Shown: positions 27,310 to 49,482 of the stretch, piece after piece
Position numbering within the stretch: position 1 is the stretch's first letter
Layout of the letters: each line of letters opens with the position of its first letter
Source of the DNA: Tetradesmus obliquus
Lineage: Eukaryota > Chlorophyta > Chlorophyceae > Sphaeropleales > Scenedesmaceae
Length of the DNA stretch: 64,000 bases
Assembly (NCBI GenBank): GCA_030272155.1
Contig: CP126192.1
Location: forward strand, 3,320,501 to 3,384,500
Direction of reading: 5' to 3'
Notes under the pieces: model-generated
Databases searched by the model: none
What the model saw: only the letters and a program-made list of their open reading frames with translations
Told to the model about the DNA's origin: nothing
Translations under genes and position numbers: made by a program

Positions 27310-30300
27310 ATGGGAGGAGATAGACGGCTTGAACTACTGTACATTGACTTCGCGGAGTCTTACCGAGCGTTTTGCAGACACACAGGTGAGGGGCCAGCGA
27401 CAGGAAAGGTCGAGGAAGTCGTGTGGCTTGTGCGTTCTTCAAGGCTGGTGCACGCAGGCTTGGGTATAAATTATAAATTGCCTATCAGGTGCCCGCATAT
27501 ATCCGTGCTGATGTGAGGTTGATGCACGCACCGGTGCGGGATTAGGGGCGGGACTTGGGGTGCGCATTAGAGCTGCGCAACTTCAGCTTGCATGCATGTT
27601 GATCATAAGTATATGTTCGGCTTTTAAGATGGCGAGGGTGGGGCAATGCAGGCATGTGCATGAGGGTAGTAGCAGTACAGGCAAGGAGCTGCCAGCACGT
27701 CAAGGTCTTCCCACCTGCATTGCTGGCATCGCTGTGAAACCACAAATGTATTGTTGATGACCGTTGGCAGATGCTGATGGTAATTTGAGCGCCTCCAAAT
27801 TCACTCAGATAGTGCTTAGCCTGAGGTGATCTCTGGTAGCTTCTGTTGGTGTTTACGTAGTTTGGTGTCAGCCAGTGACTGGCTCGGCTGGTGATGCTGA
27901 TGCACCTGCCGCCTGCATCTGTTTCTGCTCACACAGGGCACAAACTTCCAGCTGCTGTTGCTGACAGCTGGATAACATGGTGGGGCCCCATGCGGCTGGA
28001 CCTGCGGACTCTATTTGACCTGCTGCAGCAGCATGGTAGTCTGGATGCACAGACAGACCTGCACACGTGGCAGCAAGTCAGCAGAAATATCAGCTGCAGC
28101 AACAGCTGCAGCAGCATCCCCTTCCAGCAGCACCTGCTACCTGCTGAGACTATCAAGCAGCTGTTTTGCACGCACCTGGCTGGCTTCAGGAGTTTCCAGC
28201 AGATGCAGCAGCTGGGGCTAGACACATCTTGCAGGACCTCAGACCAGCAGATGCAGCAGCTAACAGTGAAGCCGCTACAGCCACAGCAGGACAAGCAGCG
28301 CAAGCAGCAGCACAAGCAGCAGCTGGGCCATGCCAAGCCCCGACTGAAGTCGACCCACCGCGCGCAGCCACCCGGCACCCGTGCCCCTCGCGATGCACAC
28401 CGCAGCAGCAGAGGCAACGCCACCACAGCGCAGCTTGCTGTGGGTTGTGCAGCGACAAAGCGGCCGGCTGCTGCTGCACCTGCCAATGGTGTGCGTCGCA
28501 CTGGGCATGCACGTGTGCAGGCAGTGAGGGTGGGCTACGTGCCGTCAGACACCATGTGAGCGCCTGCTTTTCAACGGCTTGGTGATGCTTGGTGCTCAAT
28601 GCGGGCCATGCCCTGTGCTTGCACTGTACATGCGTGCTTTGTCTGCGACTATGCTTGCCATGTATCAAGGCCTCAGCATGCACGCGAGCCTGGTCCAGCC
28701 TTGCAGTCACAGCAGGCTTACACTTCGCGATGCTGGTGTACAATCACATGTAAGCGTTGTGCCTCGTCCTGTACATGTCGTACCACCAAACCCATGTCAA
28801 CCCCTGTCACCCACACTGCATTGGTTGCCACCCGGCCCTGCTACTGCTGCAGCACTGATGACATCATGGCAAGTTCAGACAGCGAAGACACCAATGCAGA
28901 CGCTCACACGGAAAGTGAAGGCCAGCAGCTTGAGCAGCAACCCGCCATGCTGGGGCCAGCATACCAGGCGGAACTACCACAGCTGCAGCAGCGGCCGGCA
29001 AGGCCCACAGCAGCAGAGGCCAAGTTCCTGACCACACCTGTCTACACACCAACAGCGGGTCAGCTGCAGCAGCAGCAGCAGCAAGAGCAGCCAAACCCTG
29101 CGCTTGCACTGCCGCCTGGGCAGTTCCACGCGCAGTGGGTTACTGCTGCCTCTGGTGCTGCACGGCTGCAGCTGCTGCAGCAGTGGCTGCAGCGCTCGGA
29201 CGCGGCAATGGGGCAGGGCGTGGCTGAGGTGCGGCGGCAGGCTGATGTGCACCAACTTAACCTGCACGCAGACATGCTATCAAGCAACAACGTCATGCTC
29301 TTGTCATCCTGATACACACAGGGTATGCTATTGGTGTCGCTGCATGAGGCAAGCTCGGCCTCACTGGTTAGCGTTCATCGCGTCTTCACCATGCAGCTCA
29401 GCTGCTCACTGCTGCATCTGACGATCATGCTTTCCTGTTGCCATCTGGAAACATTGTCACCATGTCTTAAATGCAGCGCTTGGGGTTGGGCCTGCTTGGC
29501 TGGAAGCTGGCTGCGTCATGGTCCCCGCAGGAGGAGCTGCTGTTTGCGCTGGGCATGCTGGAGCGCTACAGGCTGTTTGCACACATGCAGCCGCGATACC
29601 TGCCGCGCCGCAGGTGTGTGTGCTGCTGGCGGTTGCTTGGTCTATGTGCAGGCACGAAGCGTGTGTGATGTGTGCTTCAGTTGGTTGTTTGGCATCTGAT
29701 GTACAGCGCTTAGAGCTGCTACTAGTAGCGTGACGTTGCTCACGTGTGCTGTTAGGGCAATGGGTTCTGACCAAATCAGTCATGCTGTGCTGAACACGTA
29801 TCAATGCTGCTGCTGCAGCGTGCACGAGCTCAACGGCTACTACTACAGCGTGTGGAAGACACGCGCGGGGCGGCTGGCTGAGGAGTACGCACTGCTGTGC
29901 GAGACGGATGGCGACCCTGTGAAGTTCAGGTGAGAGCTGCCCACCTAAAGAAGAAACGAGAGGGAGATGGGGCGGCAGGGCAGCTGGTGTGGGACATCAC
30001 AGCTGGCAGCAATACTCCTGCATGTTTGTTGTGTGTGATGGCCTGCTTGCGAACGAAGGTGCACCAGCAGGTGTACGCAATATAGTGCGTTGCGCAAGCA
30101 GCTGCATTTACAGCATGCGGTTTTGGCACACACCAGGCTGCAGCAATGTAGAAAGTTGACTGGCGCTTGTACATGCTGTGCCTGCCGCTGATGCAGGCAG
30201 TCGCTGTGCATGCGCCTGGCAGCCACCTGGGATGTGAGGAGCATGGGGCCCACCCCAGCAGCAGCAGCAGCGCTGCCGCCAACACTGGCAAAGGCGTCAG

Positions 30301-30740
30301 CAGCACACAAAGGAACAGTCGCCAACTGCACAACAGGTATCAAGCGTGCAGCTAAACCGCTTGCGGGCAAGGCAGGCGCTGTTGCTCCTGCAGCTGCAGC
30401 CACCAGCAGCCCTGTTGGCCAGCAGAATTGCGTGGCCAAGCTCACACCAGCTGCAGTCAGCACTAGCAGGGCAGCTGGGCCAGGCCTGCAGCCAGGCAGC
30501 ACGCCGCAGAACATGGCGAATTTGGACGGCGGCCGCAACAGCAGCAGCAGCAGTGGCAGCTTGCCTCTGGTTCCGCAGCGCGTGAATGCGTCACTGCTGC
30601 AAGACCAGGGGCAGCAGGCGGTGCGCCAGCTGGCATGCACACCGCTGGGTCAGTGCATGGCTGCTGGAGACAAGCACGGCAGCAGCAGCTGGGGTCACAG
30701 GCGAGAAGAGCAGCAGCCAGTGCAGCAGCACATGGTGCTG

Positions 30741-30771
<31 letters not shown>

Positions 30772-31280
30772 TTGACAGCCCATGCAGCAGCCCGTTGACT
30801 GCTGCTGGGCAGGCGTGCAGCAGTGCAGGCTGCGGCAGCGATAGCAGCTGGGCATGCAGTAGCTTGCCGGTGAGCGTGTCCACGGTTCACAGCAGCTCTA
30901 TAGAGGTGGACCTCCAAACAGGCTACAATGCATATCGCTATGCTGCTCAGCAGGATGCTGGGCTGAGTTGCGCATGACAGTTGTGCATGGCCAGCAGATG
31001 CTATGTGCTTGTTGTGACTTGCGGCTGCTGGGAAGTGGCAGCTGCTCTCTGTGTGCACAACCTGACGCCATTGCCTCTTCTGTGCTTCCTGCAGGTTTCA
31101 CATGGCGGAAAAGGCGGCACCAGTGCAACAGATGCAGCCGGGGGCAGCCAGAAGCGGGCGCGCTTGCAGCAGAGCAGTGATGATAAAGGGAGGGCTGCGT
31201 ACGCCAGCGGGCGGCAGCTGAGTGTTGTGGATGGCCTGGCGAGTGACCATGACTGCGAGGTGCTCATCATTGCCGGCTGA
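27310..31280 (+). CDS. ARID/BRIGHT - ELM2 - SANT-like domain chromatin protein
   Basis: The order ARID, ELM2, SANT-like matches plant nuclear ARID-ELM2 proteins (Arabidopsis ARID1 type), which bind DNA and recruit histone deacetylases. Exons: 27310-27385, 27937-28555, 28853 to about 29291, 29474-29613, 29819-29929, 30197-30869, 31095-31280; about 747 residues. ARID is split over exons 1-2: LLYIDFAESYRAFCRHTG, then MRLDLRTLFDLLQQHGSLD and TWQQVSRNI. ELM2 is short (LGPAYQAELPQ, exon 3). The SANT-like segment is SWSPQEELLFALGMLERYRL followed by ELNGYYYSVWKTRAGRLAEE. The C-terminal third is Ala/Gln/Ser-rich, low complexity. The exon 3 donor is uncertain: GTCATG at 29292 fits family spacing better, while GAG/GTGCGG at 29229 is the stronger motif; both keep phase. 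The ARID is divergent, so the call rests on the combined architecture. Confidence 0.75.
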
Positions 31281-32175
31281 GCTCTGCTGCGCTGTTGAGC
31301 AGGCCAGTGCAGCATACAGTAGTATGTGGATGCCGCAGATAGTATGTGGATGCCGTTCTTGGTGGCGAGCCTGCGTGTTGAATTTGGTTGGCTGCTACAC
31401 CTGCGATGTATATGGCTTGCTACCTTGGTGGTTGAGAGGGATGTGTACAGAAGCACTTCAGCTCGTGAGTGTGACAGTGCGCTGCAGCAAGCGCACACGT
31501 TGTTGTGACATTGCCAGGGTATACGGCTAGTGCGTTAACCTGCTACTTGTTGTTGTGTGGACTTGTTGTTGTGTGGACTTGTGCAGCGGAAGTCCGAGCC
31601 TCGACTGAGTGTATTGGTTGTTGACAAAGAGGTTGGCTGGAAACAGCTGTTGCTATGTGGCACTTTTGAGTCTGGAGCGGACAAGTCCAAATGGTGTTGT
31701 GCTTTGTGTGTGTGATACACACCCAGCGATGGTACCTGAAATGCCACCCAGTGAACTTCACTCACCGCACTTGTCACCGCAGCTGCAGGGAGGTTTCAAA
31801 ATGAAATGCAGCTGAAGGCCTTCGTGGCTGAGTCCAGATGCATTCAGGGTCTTTGGCAGAATCTGCGCTCCCTGCAATGCCTGGTGGTGGTCGTGCTCCC
31901 TGGTGGTGTGGGGCTGCCTGTCATACAACAGTAGGGTTTTTTCGGGAGGGTTATACAGGGACGTTTCGCATGGCCTGTAGCTGTACAAGTACAGCTGATC
32001 TCTTGCATAGCTTTGTAGTTTACGTTGAGCTTGTATATTGGGCAGGCTGCGTCTCGTCAGCTCGTCACCACGCCGACTCTTCCGATCTCGGCCCCAGCGC
32101 ATCTGTGGGCTCACGTATTTTCGCACATTGAGTTGCTTTAACGTCAACGATAAAAAACCGGAGATAACTGCAGCC
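31281..32175. other. Intergenic region between ARID and SET genes
   Basis: This 895 bp stretch holds the ARID gene 3' UTR and the SET gene promoter and 5' UTR. Two small direct repeats are visible: AGTATGTGGATGCCG twice near 31320-31355, and TTGTTGTGTGGACTT twice near 31550-31580. No further gene was recognised. Confidence 0.5.
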
Positions 32176-35100
32176 ATGGGTGACACGGAGCCCGTTCTCC
32201 CTCCACTGACCAACAGGACCACTGTGAAAGATCACAGCAGCTATGGACGCTCAGCCTTTGCGTCCGAGAACATCAAACGTGGGGAGCTGGTTATCTGCGA
32301 GGTAAGCCAAGCAGCTGCCTCGCAGTAGTAGCTGCTAGCTTGTGTTACCTACTGCTGCTGCTGTTCCGTTCTTACTGTGGCGTCATGCCGCCTGCTGCTA
32401 CAGGAGCCCCTGCTCTCTTTCAACGCCACAGCAGACAGCAAGGTGGTGATTGGGCTCATGAAGCAGCTGCAGGCCTACCTGGAAGCCCACCGGGAGCTGC
32501 TGCCCGAGGCATCCATGATCCACCAGGACGACTGGGCCTCCACACTCAACTTCTACCTGGCATACTGCAAAGCAGATGAGGCCACCCAGCAGCTGGTCCT
32601 GCAGGAGATGTTCAACACGCCTGGCGGTGATGACGTGGCGAGTGCATCGCCGCTGCGCCGCACTGCTGTAGAGGCGCAGGCCTTTGCAGGAATGGCCCCT
32701 GAGATCACCAAGGTGCTCAAGATCTTTGCGGCAGTGGCAGCCAGCAGCGGCGGCGCAGCAGCAGCAGCAGAGGTGAAGCCAGCCAGCGATGACCCGCAGC
32801 TGGTGCAGCGCATGCTGCTGGCCTCGGAGCTCAACGTGCACAGCATGGGCGGCGGGTGAGTGGGGTTTCAGTGTAGCAGCTGCGGCGGCACAGCAGGGCA
32901 GGCGGTGCGCACGTCATTGCATGCTTCACCAAGCGCCAGCAGTGCGGCTCTATGTCATACACATGTAAACGCTGCAAGTTGCGGGCGGTATCCGCTCCTC
33001 TGCACAAGCTTTTGCCTTTCAGCTTTGTCTGCCTGCTCCTGTGTGCCGGCTGCGTGTGACCGCGTGCTTACAGCGGTGCCATGTACAAGGCGGGCAGCAA
33101 GCTGGCGCACACCTGTGACACCCCCAACACCTACTACCTCTCCTACAAGGGCCGCGGCTGCCACATCGCCCTGCGCGACATCGCAGCGGGCGAGCTGCTG
33201 ACCACGACATACCTGGTGCCTGAGGTGCAGCTGCTGTCGGTGTTTGGGCGGTGAGCAACAGCAGCAGCGGGGCTGCATGCATCCGTTCTGGTCCAACACT
33301 GCGTGCAGCTGTAGAAGCGGTGACTTGTGTCAGCAGTAGGCGCCGTTTGCTGTCAGCACTCTGCATCGTGTCAAATGTAGTGGCATGCTAGTATCCAACA
33401 CAGTCCGCATGCAGGCCATGACCACCTTATGGCGTATAGTGCAGGCGGATCGGTGCAAATGTGGCAGCTGGTACCTTCCTACATGGCTTCAAACTTAAAT
33501 GCAACCGACTAGCGTGTGAACTTGCAGCATCTTAAGCTGCTGCACCCTGCTGCTGCCGCTGCTGCACCTCTTCTACTCTGCAGCAAGCGCTACCTGTGGG
33601 ACGCGTTTGCCTTCGACTGCGCCTGCCAGCGCTGCACCTCGCAGATCGACAAGCTCTCAGCCTACCCCTGCAACCGCTGCGCCACGCCAGCAGTAGCGCG
33701 CAGCAAGGATGGCTTGCTGCCCAACCTCATGCCAGGCCTCAACTACCAGGCCCCTGCAAGCAGCAGCAGCAGCAGCAGCGCAGCAGACGGCGCCAGCAGC
33801 AGCAGCAGCAGCAGCGGCGGCGCTGAGGTGCCGGGCCTGCTGCTGTTTGACCCACGCAAGGCAGACCCAGCGGTGATGCGCACGCACTATGTTGCAGCGA
33901 AAGAGGAGCCCAGCTGCTGCGGCTGTGATCACGATCACGGCGACGGCCACGATCACCACCACCATCACGGTCACGACCACAGCCACAACCGCCACAGCCA
34001 CAAGCATGAGCACAAGGCGACTGGCGCTGCAGCAGCAGGCGCTGCTGCAGCTGGCGCGGGGGCCACAGAGGGCGGCGAGGAGGCAGCAGCAGCAGCAGCA
34101 GCAGCAGCGGGGCCTGCGTGCTGGCAGTGCAACAAGTGTGGGCTGCAGCTGCCGGACAGGGACCTGGACATCGTGGGTGAGTGCAGCGCATGCTGACAGT
34201 GAGGTTGCATTTTGCATGTGTGGGCGAGGCTAGCAAGAACGCCGCAATTGTGTGGCATTCCATGTGCCAGGCTGTGCTGTTTGAGTCAGCTACATGCCAC
34301 CACCTGTGCATGTGGCTGCTCAGCTTCCTGCCAGCACTGCCCATCCACCTTTCTTGACAACATCCTCATTGCACCCTGCTCGTGTCAATGCTCCACATCA
34401 TCCAGCACCCGCCACCACTAACACTGGCCGCTCCCTCCGCAGGCGACTACGAGGCGGTGCGTGACGCGCAGGTGCGCTTTGAGCGCTGGGCGTACAACGC
34501 GGCGCTGCACTTCGACCCTCAGGGCGAGCACGCCGACAAGGAGCTGGCCAAGGTCCGCGTGCTGCTGGGGCCCTACCACTGGGCGCTGCACTTCATCTTC
34601 ATGCGCCAGAACGGTGAGGCGTAGTACTTGCACAAACATGGCTTTGTGTGCTCCCGCCTTCTGCCGCTCCAGTGGGGCCCGGGGCCGATGGCGATGTTGC
34701 TGTGCCTTGGATCGCATCGTGATGACGATGATGGCGAGGTGGCAGGCGCGTCTGGCCTGGCTGCTGTGAACGTCGTTTTCTTGTAAGGGGCTGCATGGCG
34801 TGGCTGGCAGCTGCAGCTGGCGTGATAGTGTTGTTGCCGCGGCTCCCCACCATGCTGCGTGCATCTTCTTCCAAGGCCGCGTGCGGCATACATACAACGT
34901 TTGGGCGGTTGCTTGGCGTCGGCTTGAATCGTTGCTGCCAACAGCACTGCTACAAGCGCTGCGCTATGCACTTGCACGCAGCAACTATCATGCCGCTGAT
35001 CTGCCAGATTGGCTCACCTGCCACTGCACTGCCTCACCGCCTTGCACCTGCACCCCTTCCTCAGCTCACACCATCAAGGGATAGAGGGGTTACACGGTGT

Positions 35101-36030
35101 ATTCATGTGGCATACGCCACCACAGATACCTGGTAATATAGGAAGCTGCAAGCAGCTCAGCTCGGGCTGTCTGCTCACACCATCGCCTCCCTGCTTTACC
35201 GCTGCCTGCAGACTTGTTCACCTCCATTGTGCGCAGCGTGGGCATGCAGCTGGCGCAGACCGGCAAGCTGCCAGCGCAGTACCTGCATTACCTGGTCAAC
35301 GCAGTGGCGGGGCTGCAGCTGAATGTCAATGCCACCTGGGCCTGGCTGACAGGGCCAGCAGGCATGGCAGTGCCGGCAGCAGCAGCCATCATGGCGCCGG
35401 TGAGCAGCAGGGAGGGGCGGCCAGCAGGCTGCGGCAAGCGGGGATTCAGGGGCCAAATCGAGGCCGCTAGGTGCTGGGCGTTGCAGCAGATCGTGGAATG
35501 ATTACCAATTGTGTATGTGACACACGCGCAGCATTGGCCCCACACCACATGCGCTGCTGGCACCAATAACTCATGCGTCCTGTCGCTTCCACCGCCCCCT
35601 GCAGATGCTGATGCGCGCCTCCATGTCGCTGGCCGACACCGCCAGCGAGCTGCTGCGCAACCCGCGCTACGCGGCCAGCCAGGCGGAGCTGCTGCGCCGC
35701 ATGCAGGACCTCTCAGCAGACCTGCTGGCCAAAGCCGAGCCTGGCCTGGAGCGCTACGAGGCGTGGCCGCTGCCCGAGCAGCACCCGCTGCTGCGCATGC
35801 TGGCGCAGGTGCGTGCGCGTGCAGCCAAGACAGCAGAGATGGTGCCGGCGGCTGGGGGTAGGGCTGGCGGGCTCAACATGGACCAGCTGCTGGACTTCCT
35901 GCCGGCAGGTGGCGGCGGCGGTGGATCTGGAGGTAAGGCGGCGGCGGGCAAGGCTGCTGCTGCCGGCGCTGCTGCTGCTGGCGGGGCGGGCAAGGCCAAA
36001 GGCAAGAAGAAGGCGGGAGGCAAGAAGTGA
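32176..36030 (+). CDS. SET-domain protein, SMYD-like, with His-rich insert
   Basis: Probable protein lysine methyltransferase. Exons: 32176-32301, 32404-32855, 33074-33250, 33584-34176, 34443-34613, 35212-35399, 35605-36030; all phases agree and give 710 residues. SET hallmarks are spread over several exons: YGRSAFASENIKRGELV near the N-terminus (as in SMYD, where SET starts early), LAHTCDTPNTYYLSY (the NHSCDPN-like cofactor motif, Asn-His replaced by Ala-His), IALRDIAAGELLTTTY, then the post-SET cysteines CACQRC. A separate CxxC-type pair (CWQCNKCGL) follows a remarkable His/Asp run at about 33916-34014. The C-terminus is helical, ending in a Lys-rich tail (KAKGKKKAGGKK). No clear MYND finger sits between the N-terminal SET piece and the core; a large helical and poly-Ala insert is there instead. 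Substrate is unknown (histone or non-histone). Confidence 0.83.
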
Positions 36031-37668
36031 GGCGGGGCTGCAGTGCAGCGCGGATGGAGAGTGACTGCTGCAGTTGACGGCTGCAGCGGCTGCAAGGGTG
36101 GGGACGCATGGCAGTGGAAGGTGCAGCCATATACGCAATATAGTGGCGGTGCTCATATTGGGTGTGTGTATGCAAGCGCTGCATGTGCTATGCTGCCTTG
36201 CCTTTTTGTCAAGAAAGCAGGCACGATGTCCATCGTGTCCTGCAACGCTCCCAAACTGTTGCTTGTGTACGGCAGTCATGCTGGTGTGCCAAACACCATG
36301 CCGCATCCTGCCGTATGGCAGCCTGCTGTGTTGCACCATCCCGCTTTTGTAAGGCGGCTATGCAACGGATGACATTGATCCCGTCTTACTGCTGCTGCAT
36401 GGTGGGGATGCTCTCCTGCGCTCTCATGTGGCTTCTCAATGAGCATCACTGGCCCGCCAAGAGCCTCTGAGCAGCTTGCTTTGAAGGCTGCAACCGCCTT
36501 GTAGCCTGTTGGTTGTGCATGCCACAGGCTCGGATGTTGCAGTGTTGTTTAACTTTGGTAAATGTCTGGATCACGCTCAAGACAAGATGCATGGCGTGGT
36601 GGGTGCAACAGACAGCCAGTCAGCCAACACAGACATGCATGTACTGACGCACTCATGAACTAGGAGTTACTGTTATATAATAAGGAACTAACACATGCCT
36701 ATACTGTCAAGGGAAGAGTAGGTGCTCATACACCAAGGAGGTATCCTCAATGCATATAATACATCCATACGATCACTCGCACGTGACGATGGGGAGCGCT
36801 GAGCGCCCGTCGTCTGATAAAGGACGACAAAATTTACAACATGCCATACATGGCCACTAGGACAGTCAACTTTGAATGACAGTGGTACGAAACGGTAAAG
36901 CAGGCATACACATTCCCCCATTACATGCAATTTACACTACTGCCACTCCTGCTTCTTGCGAGGAAAACTTCACCTTCAATCTGAGCTACGGTGTCAACCA
37001 AGTGGCGTCACTGACAAGGTGTCACTACCCAGGCTACCAAGGACTACAAGAGGATGGAAGACTGTCAGTGCCGTTGCCCCCGAAGGGCATCGTGGCTCTT
37101 CGGGACGGCGCTGACCAGGTGTTGTTATGGCTGCAGGTAATACTAGACGACGTAGGAGCAGAAGCAGGAGCTGCACATGCTAATCTGAGGTGCAGCAGCC
37201 ACGGTGGCCTTTCGGGGAACCACTTCTTGCCATGTGAGTGCGCATTATGTTGCATGATGCTGATGCTTGTAATGAATGCAATTCGGCAACTTTCCTTATA
37301 CAGACACACACCTGAGTGCGCTGGCATGGTGGCGCTGTACAGCCACCAATTCTTTGATCTCAGCACACACCTGACACCGAACAAGCTATGATCTGCAGCT
37401 GACAGTGTCCTTTAGGAACCAGACGTGCTGAGCAACCACCGGGAGGTTTTGAACTGCAAGACCTAACACCGGGTCAGCCTTGGCAACCCTACTCACTATC
37501 TTGCTGGTGCTCGATGCGGTGTAAACTCGAGGCTTGTTGTTATCTGATACGTTTGGCAGGGAATGAGATAGGCAGTGCTGCCCTGCGAGGCAATATTTCA
37601 AAAGTACCGCCTTGAAAGAGCCTGCAAGCCACTTAGCCTCTGATCTTTGTTCTGGTGCTGTATGCACC
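36031..37668. other. Intergenic region between SET and ISWI genes, no convincing gene
   Basis: This 1.6 kb stretch carries the SET 3' UTR and the ISWI promoter. A TGTAA motif at 36348-36352, the usual green-algal poly(A) signal, lies about 320 bp after the SET stop and is a plausible 3' end. A plus-strand frame of 171 codons (36876-37391) has no recognisable motif and no CAG-rich coding composition. Minus-strand frames here are equally anonymous. A small unidentified gene cannot be excluded. Confidence 0.4.
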
Positions 37669-47649
<9,981 letters not shown>

Positions 47650-49482
47650 TCAGATGTGGCTGGTGCAGCGCCTTAGCAGCAGCAGCAGCAGCAGTGTTCT
47701 TGTGGCTGTTGGCTGCGTGCTGAGGAGGCTGCTGCTGTTGTGCCAGCACGCTGCTGTGCATGCTGCTGCTGCTCTGAGGGGGGTTCCAGGGAGGATTGCA
47801 AACTGTTGTGGGTTGGGCTGGCTGCGGGCGAGTGTGCCTGCCACCCCCCTGCAGAGGGTGGAGGTGCAGTGCCCCGCAGCTGGGTGTAGCTCCTGTACAT
47901 GTATATGCATATGATTCACGGATACGGGCTGGGTCAGGGTAGCGTAGGCAGGTGGGGATACGGCTCCAGCTGGCTGGCTGGGTGCAGCACCACTGGCAGC
48001 TGTTGCACGGCTTTTGAGGGGTTGAAGATGTCATATGTTTTGCTGAGTGGCTTGCTGTGCGCAGGCGGGCATGTTGCCAAGCCATTGGGGCTGCAGGTGC
48101 AGCAACCGTTGATAGCATGCTCGCAGTGTTGGCGGTGCGCAGCGTGCATGCTGCGCTGCCGCTTGTTGGCTTCGTGCACAGCGGATGCACGGCTGCGCCC
48201 ATGTTTGCGATTGTGGTGTTCCATCAGCTCTGCCAGCTGCATATACTGTGTGCTTCTGCTGTTCCTTGCACTTGTGTTTCACAGGTGCAGCTGCTGTGAA
48301 GCAGCAGGTCTTGTCACTGGCTGGAATGTGCAGGTATGGCCAAGGATTTGCAGAAGCCATCTGAACAGATTCCCCTTTTGCAGCCCTGTTGCAACAGGGC
48401 GATTGCTGCGCATTAGTTGGGCGTCGTTGTCTGCTGGTTGTCTGCTCGTCTGGGTGTGAAGCAAAACCCCTGCTTCAGCTTTTCATACTTGGGCTGGCAG
48501 GCGCCTGGCTGCTGTGGGCACATGTCGTCGTTGCTGTCACATGCATGATGGCTTTGTATAACTTGCAGTGCTTGCTGTGACACTCAGACATATTTCAAGC
48601 AGGCGTGGCATGGCATGGCTGTGAGGCTTGTAACATCACGCTTTGTCAAGGATTGCACTGGCATGCGTGCAGCAGTACTGTTGTTGGAGGTCACTTCTGG
48701 GTGCCACCAGGGTGCACCATGCTGTGCTGTGCAAGCTGCATGCAAGAATCAAGCAGCAAGCAGGCCACGCATCGTGCCCGCAGCGTGCCCGCAGCGTGCC
48801 AACCCTGCACTCTGATACCAATACCTCCTCACTCCTGTCAGAGGCACTGCGCCATGCCGGCTGTTGATGTACAGATCAGGTACTGCTGGCAGCACGCACA
48901 GCAGGCTGGGCATGCGTCAGTGATCACTCATCATCACGAGCTGCAGGCTTGCTCTCTCCGTACACTTGCATGGTAAGCTAAGTCTTGCATGGTTTCATTT
49001 CTGAAATAAGCTGTCGGCATGGGTTGTAATGCCCGGGCATTGTCAACAGCCTGCATGCTGTCGTGTGCTTGCAGGAAGCACATGTTCTGTGCATACTTGG
49101 GCGATACGCCTATTCAGATATGTGCAATGCATCAGCTACAAGAGTAAACACGAGTGCCTGTCACCACGCTCGTTGCTCAGCAGCTGGACAGCTCTTTGAC
49201 AGCAAAAAACAAAACATAATCGCAGCAACCTAAACCGCCACCTGCTGTTTTCCCGCCCTCTTTCTACGCACGCAGGGAGGCGGAGACACTGCCCGTGCGC
49301 CAAATGCTCATGTAATAGATTAAACTGCAGATCCGTAGAGAGCCCGGCCAACGTCCCCTTGCAGCAGGTGATCTAGCTTGCAGCAGCAACCTTCACGCGC
49401 TGTGACGTGCTTATCATTGTTTCGTGGTTGCTAAAACGTACTTCCACTGTTGCATCAGGCAGTCACAGAACCGGCCGACAGC
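47650..49482. other. Intergenic region between ISWI and GIP1-like genes, nothing recognised
   Basis: This 1.8 kb stretch holds the ISWI 3' UTR and the promoter of the next gene. A short CAG run follows the ISWI stop, and a small direct repeat (CGTGCCCGCAG) lies near 48774-48796. Open frames are short and lack coding character. No tRNA or transposon ends were seen. Confidence 0.45.

Noticed and set aside
31549..31580. Short direct repeats near the ARID 3' end taken as a CRISPR-like or regulatory array
   Set aside because: Only two copies each with no spacers; simple local duplications in a eukaryotic intergenic region.
32078..32096. CTCTTCCGATCT, identical to the 3' end of a common Illumina adapter, just before the SET gene
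   Set aside because: Only 12 bases match exactly and the preceding bases differ from the adapter. The surrounding sequence continues smoothly into the SET 5' region. Chance is possible; checking raw reads would settle whether it marks an assembly join.
36876..37391. 171-codon plus-strand frame between SET and ISWI
   Set aside because: No recognisable motif, no homopolymer signature typical of genes here, and no matching upstream start context. Left as unassigned.
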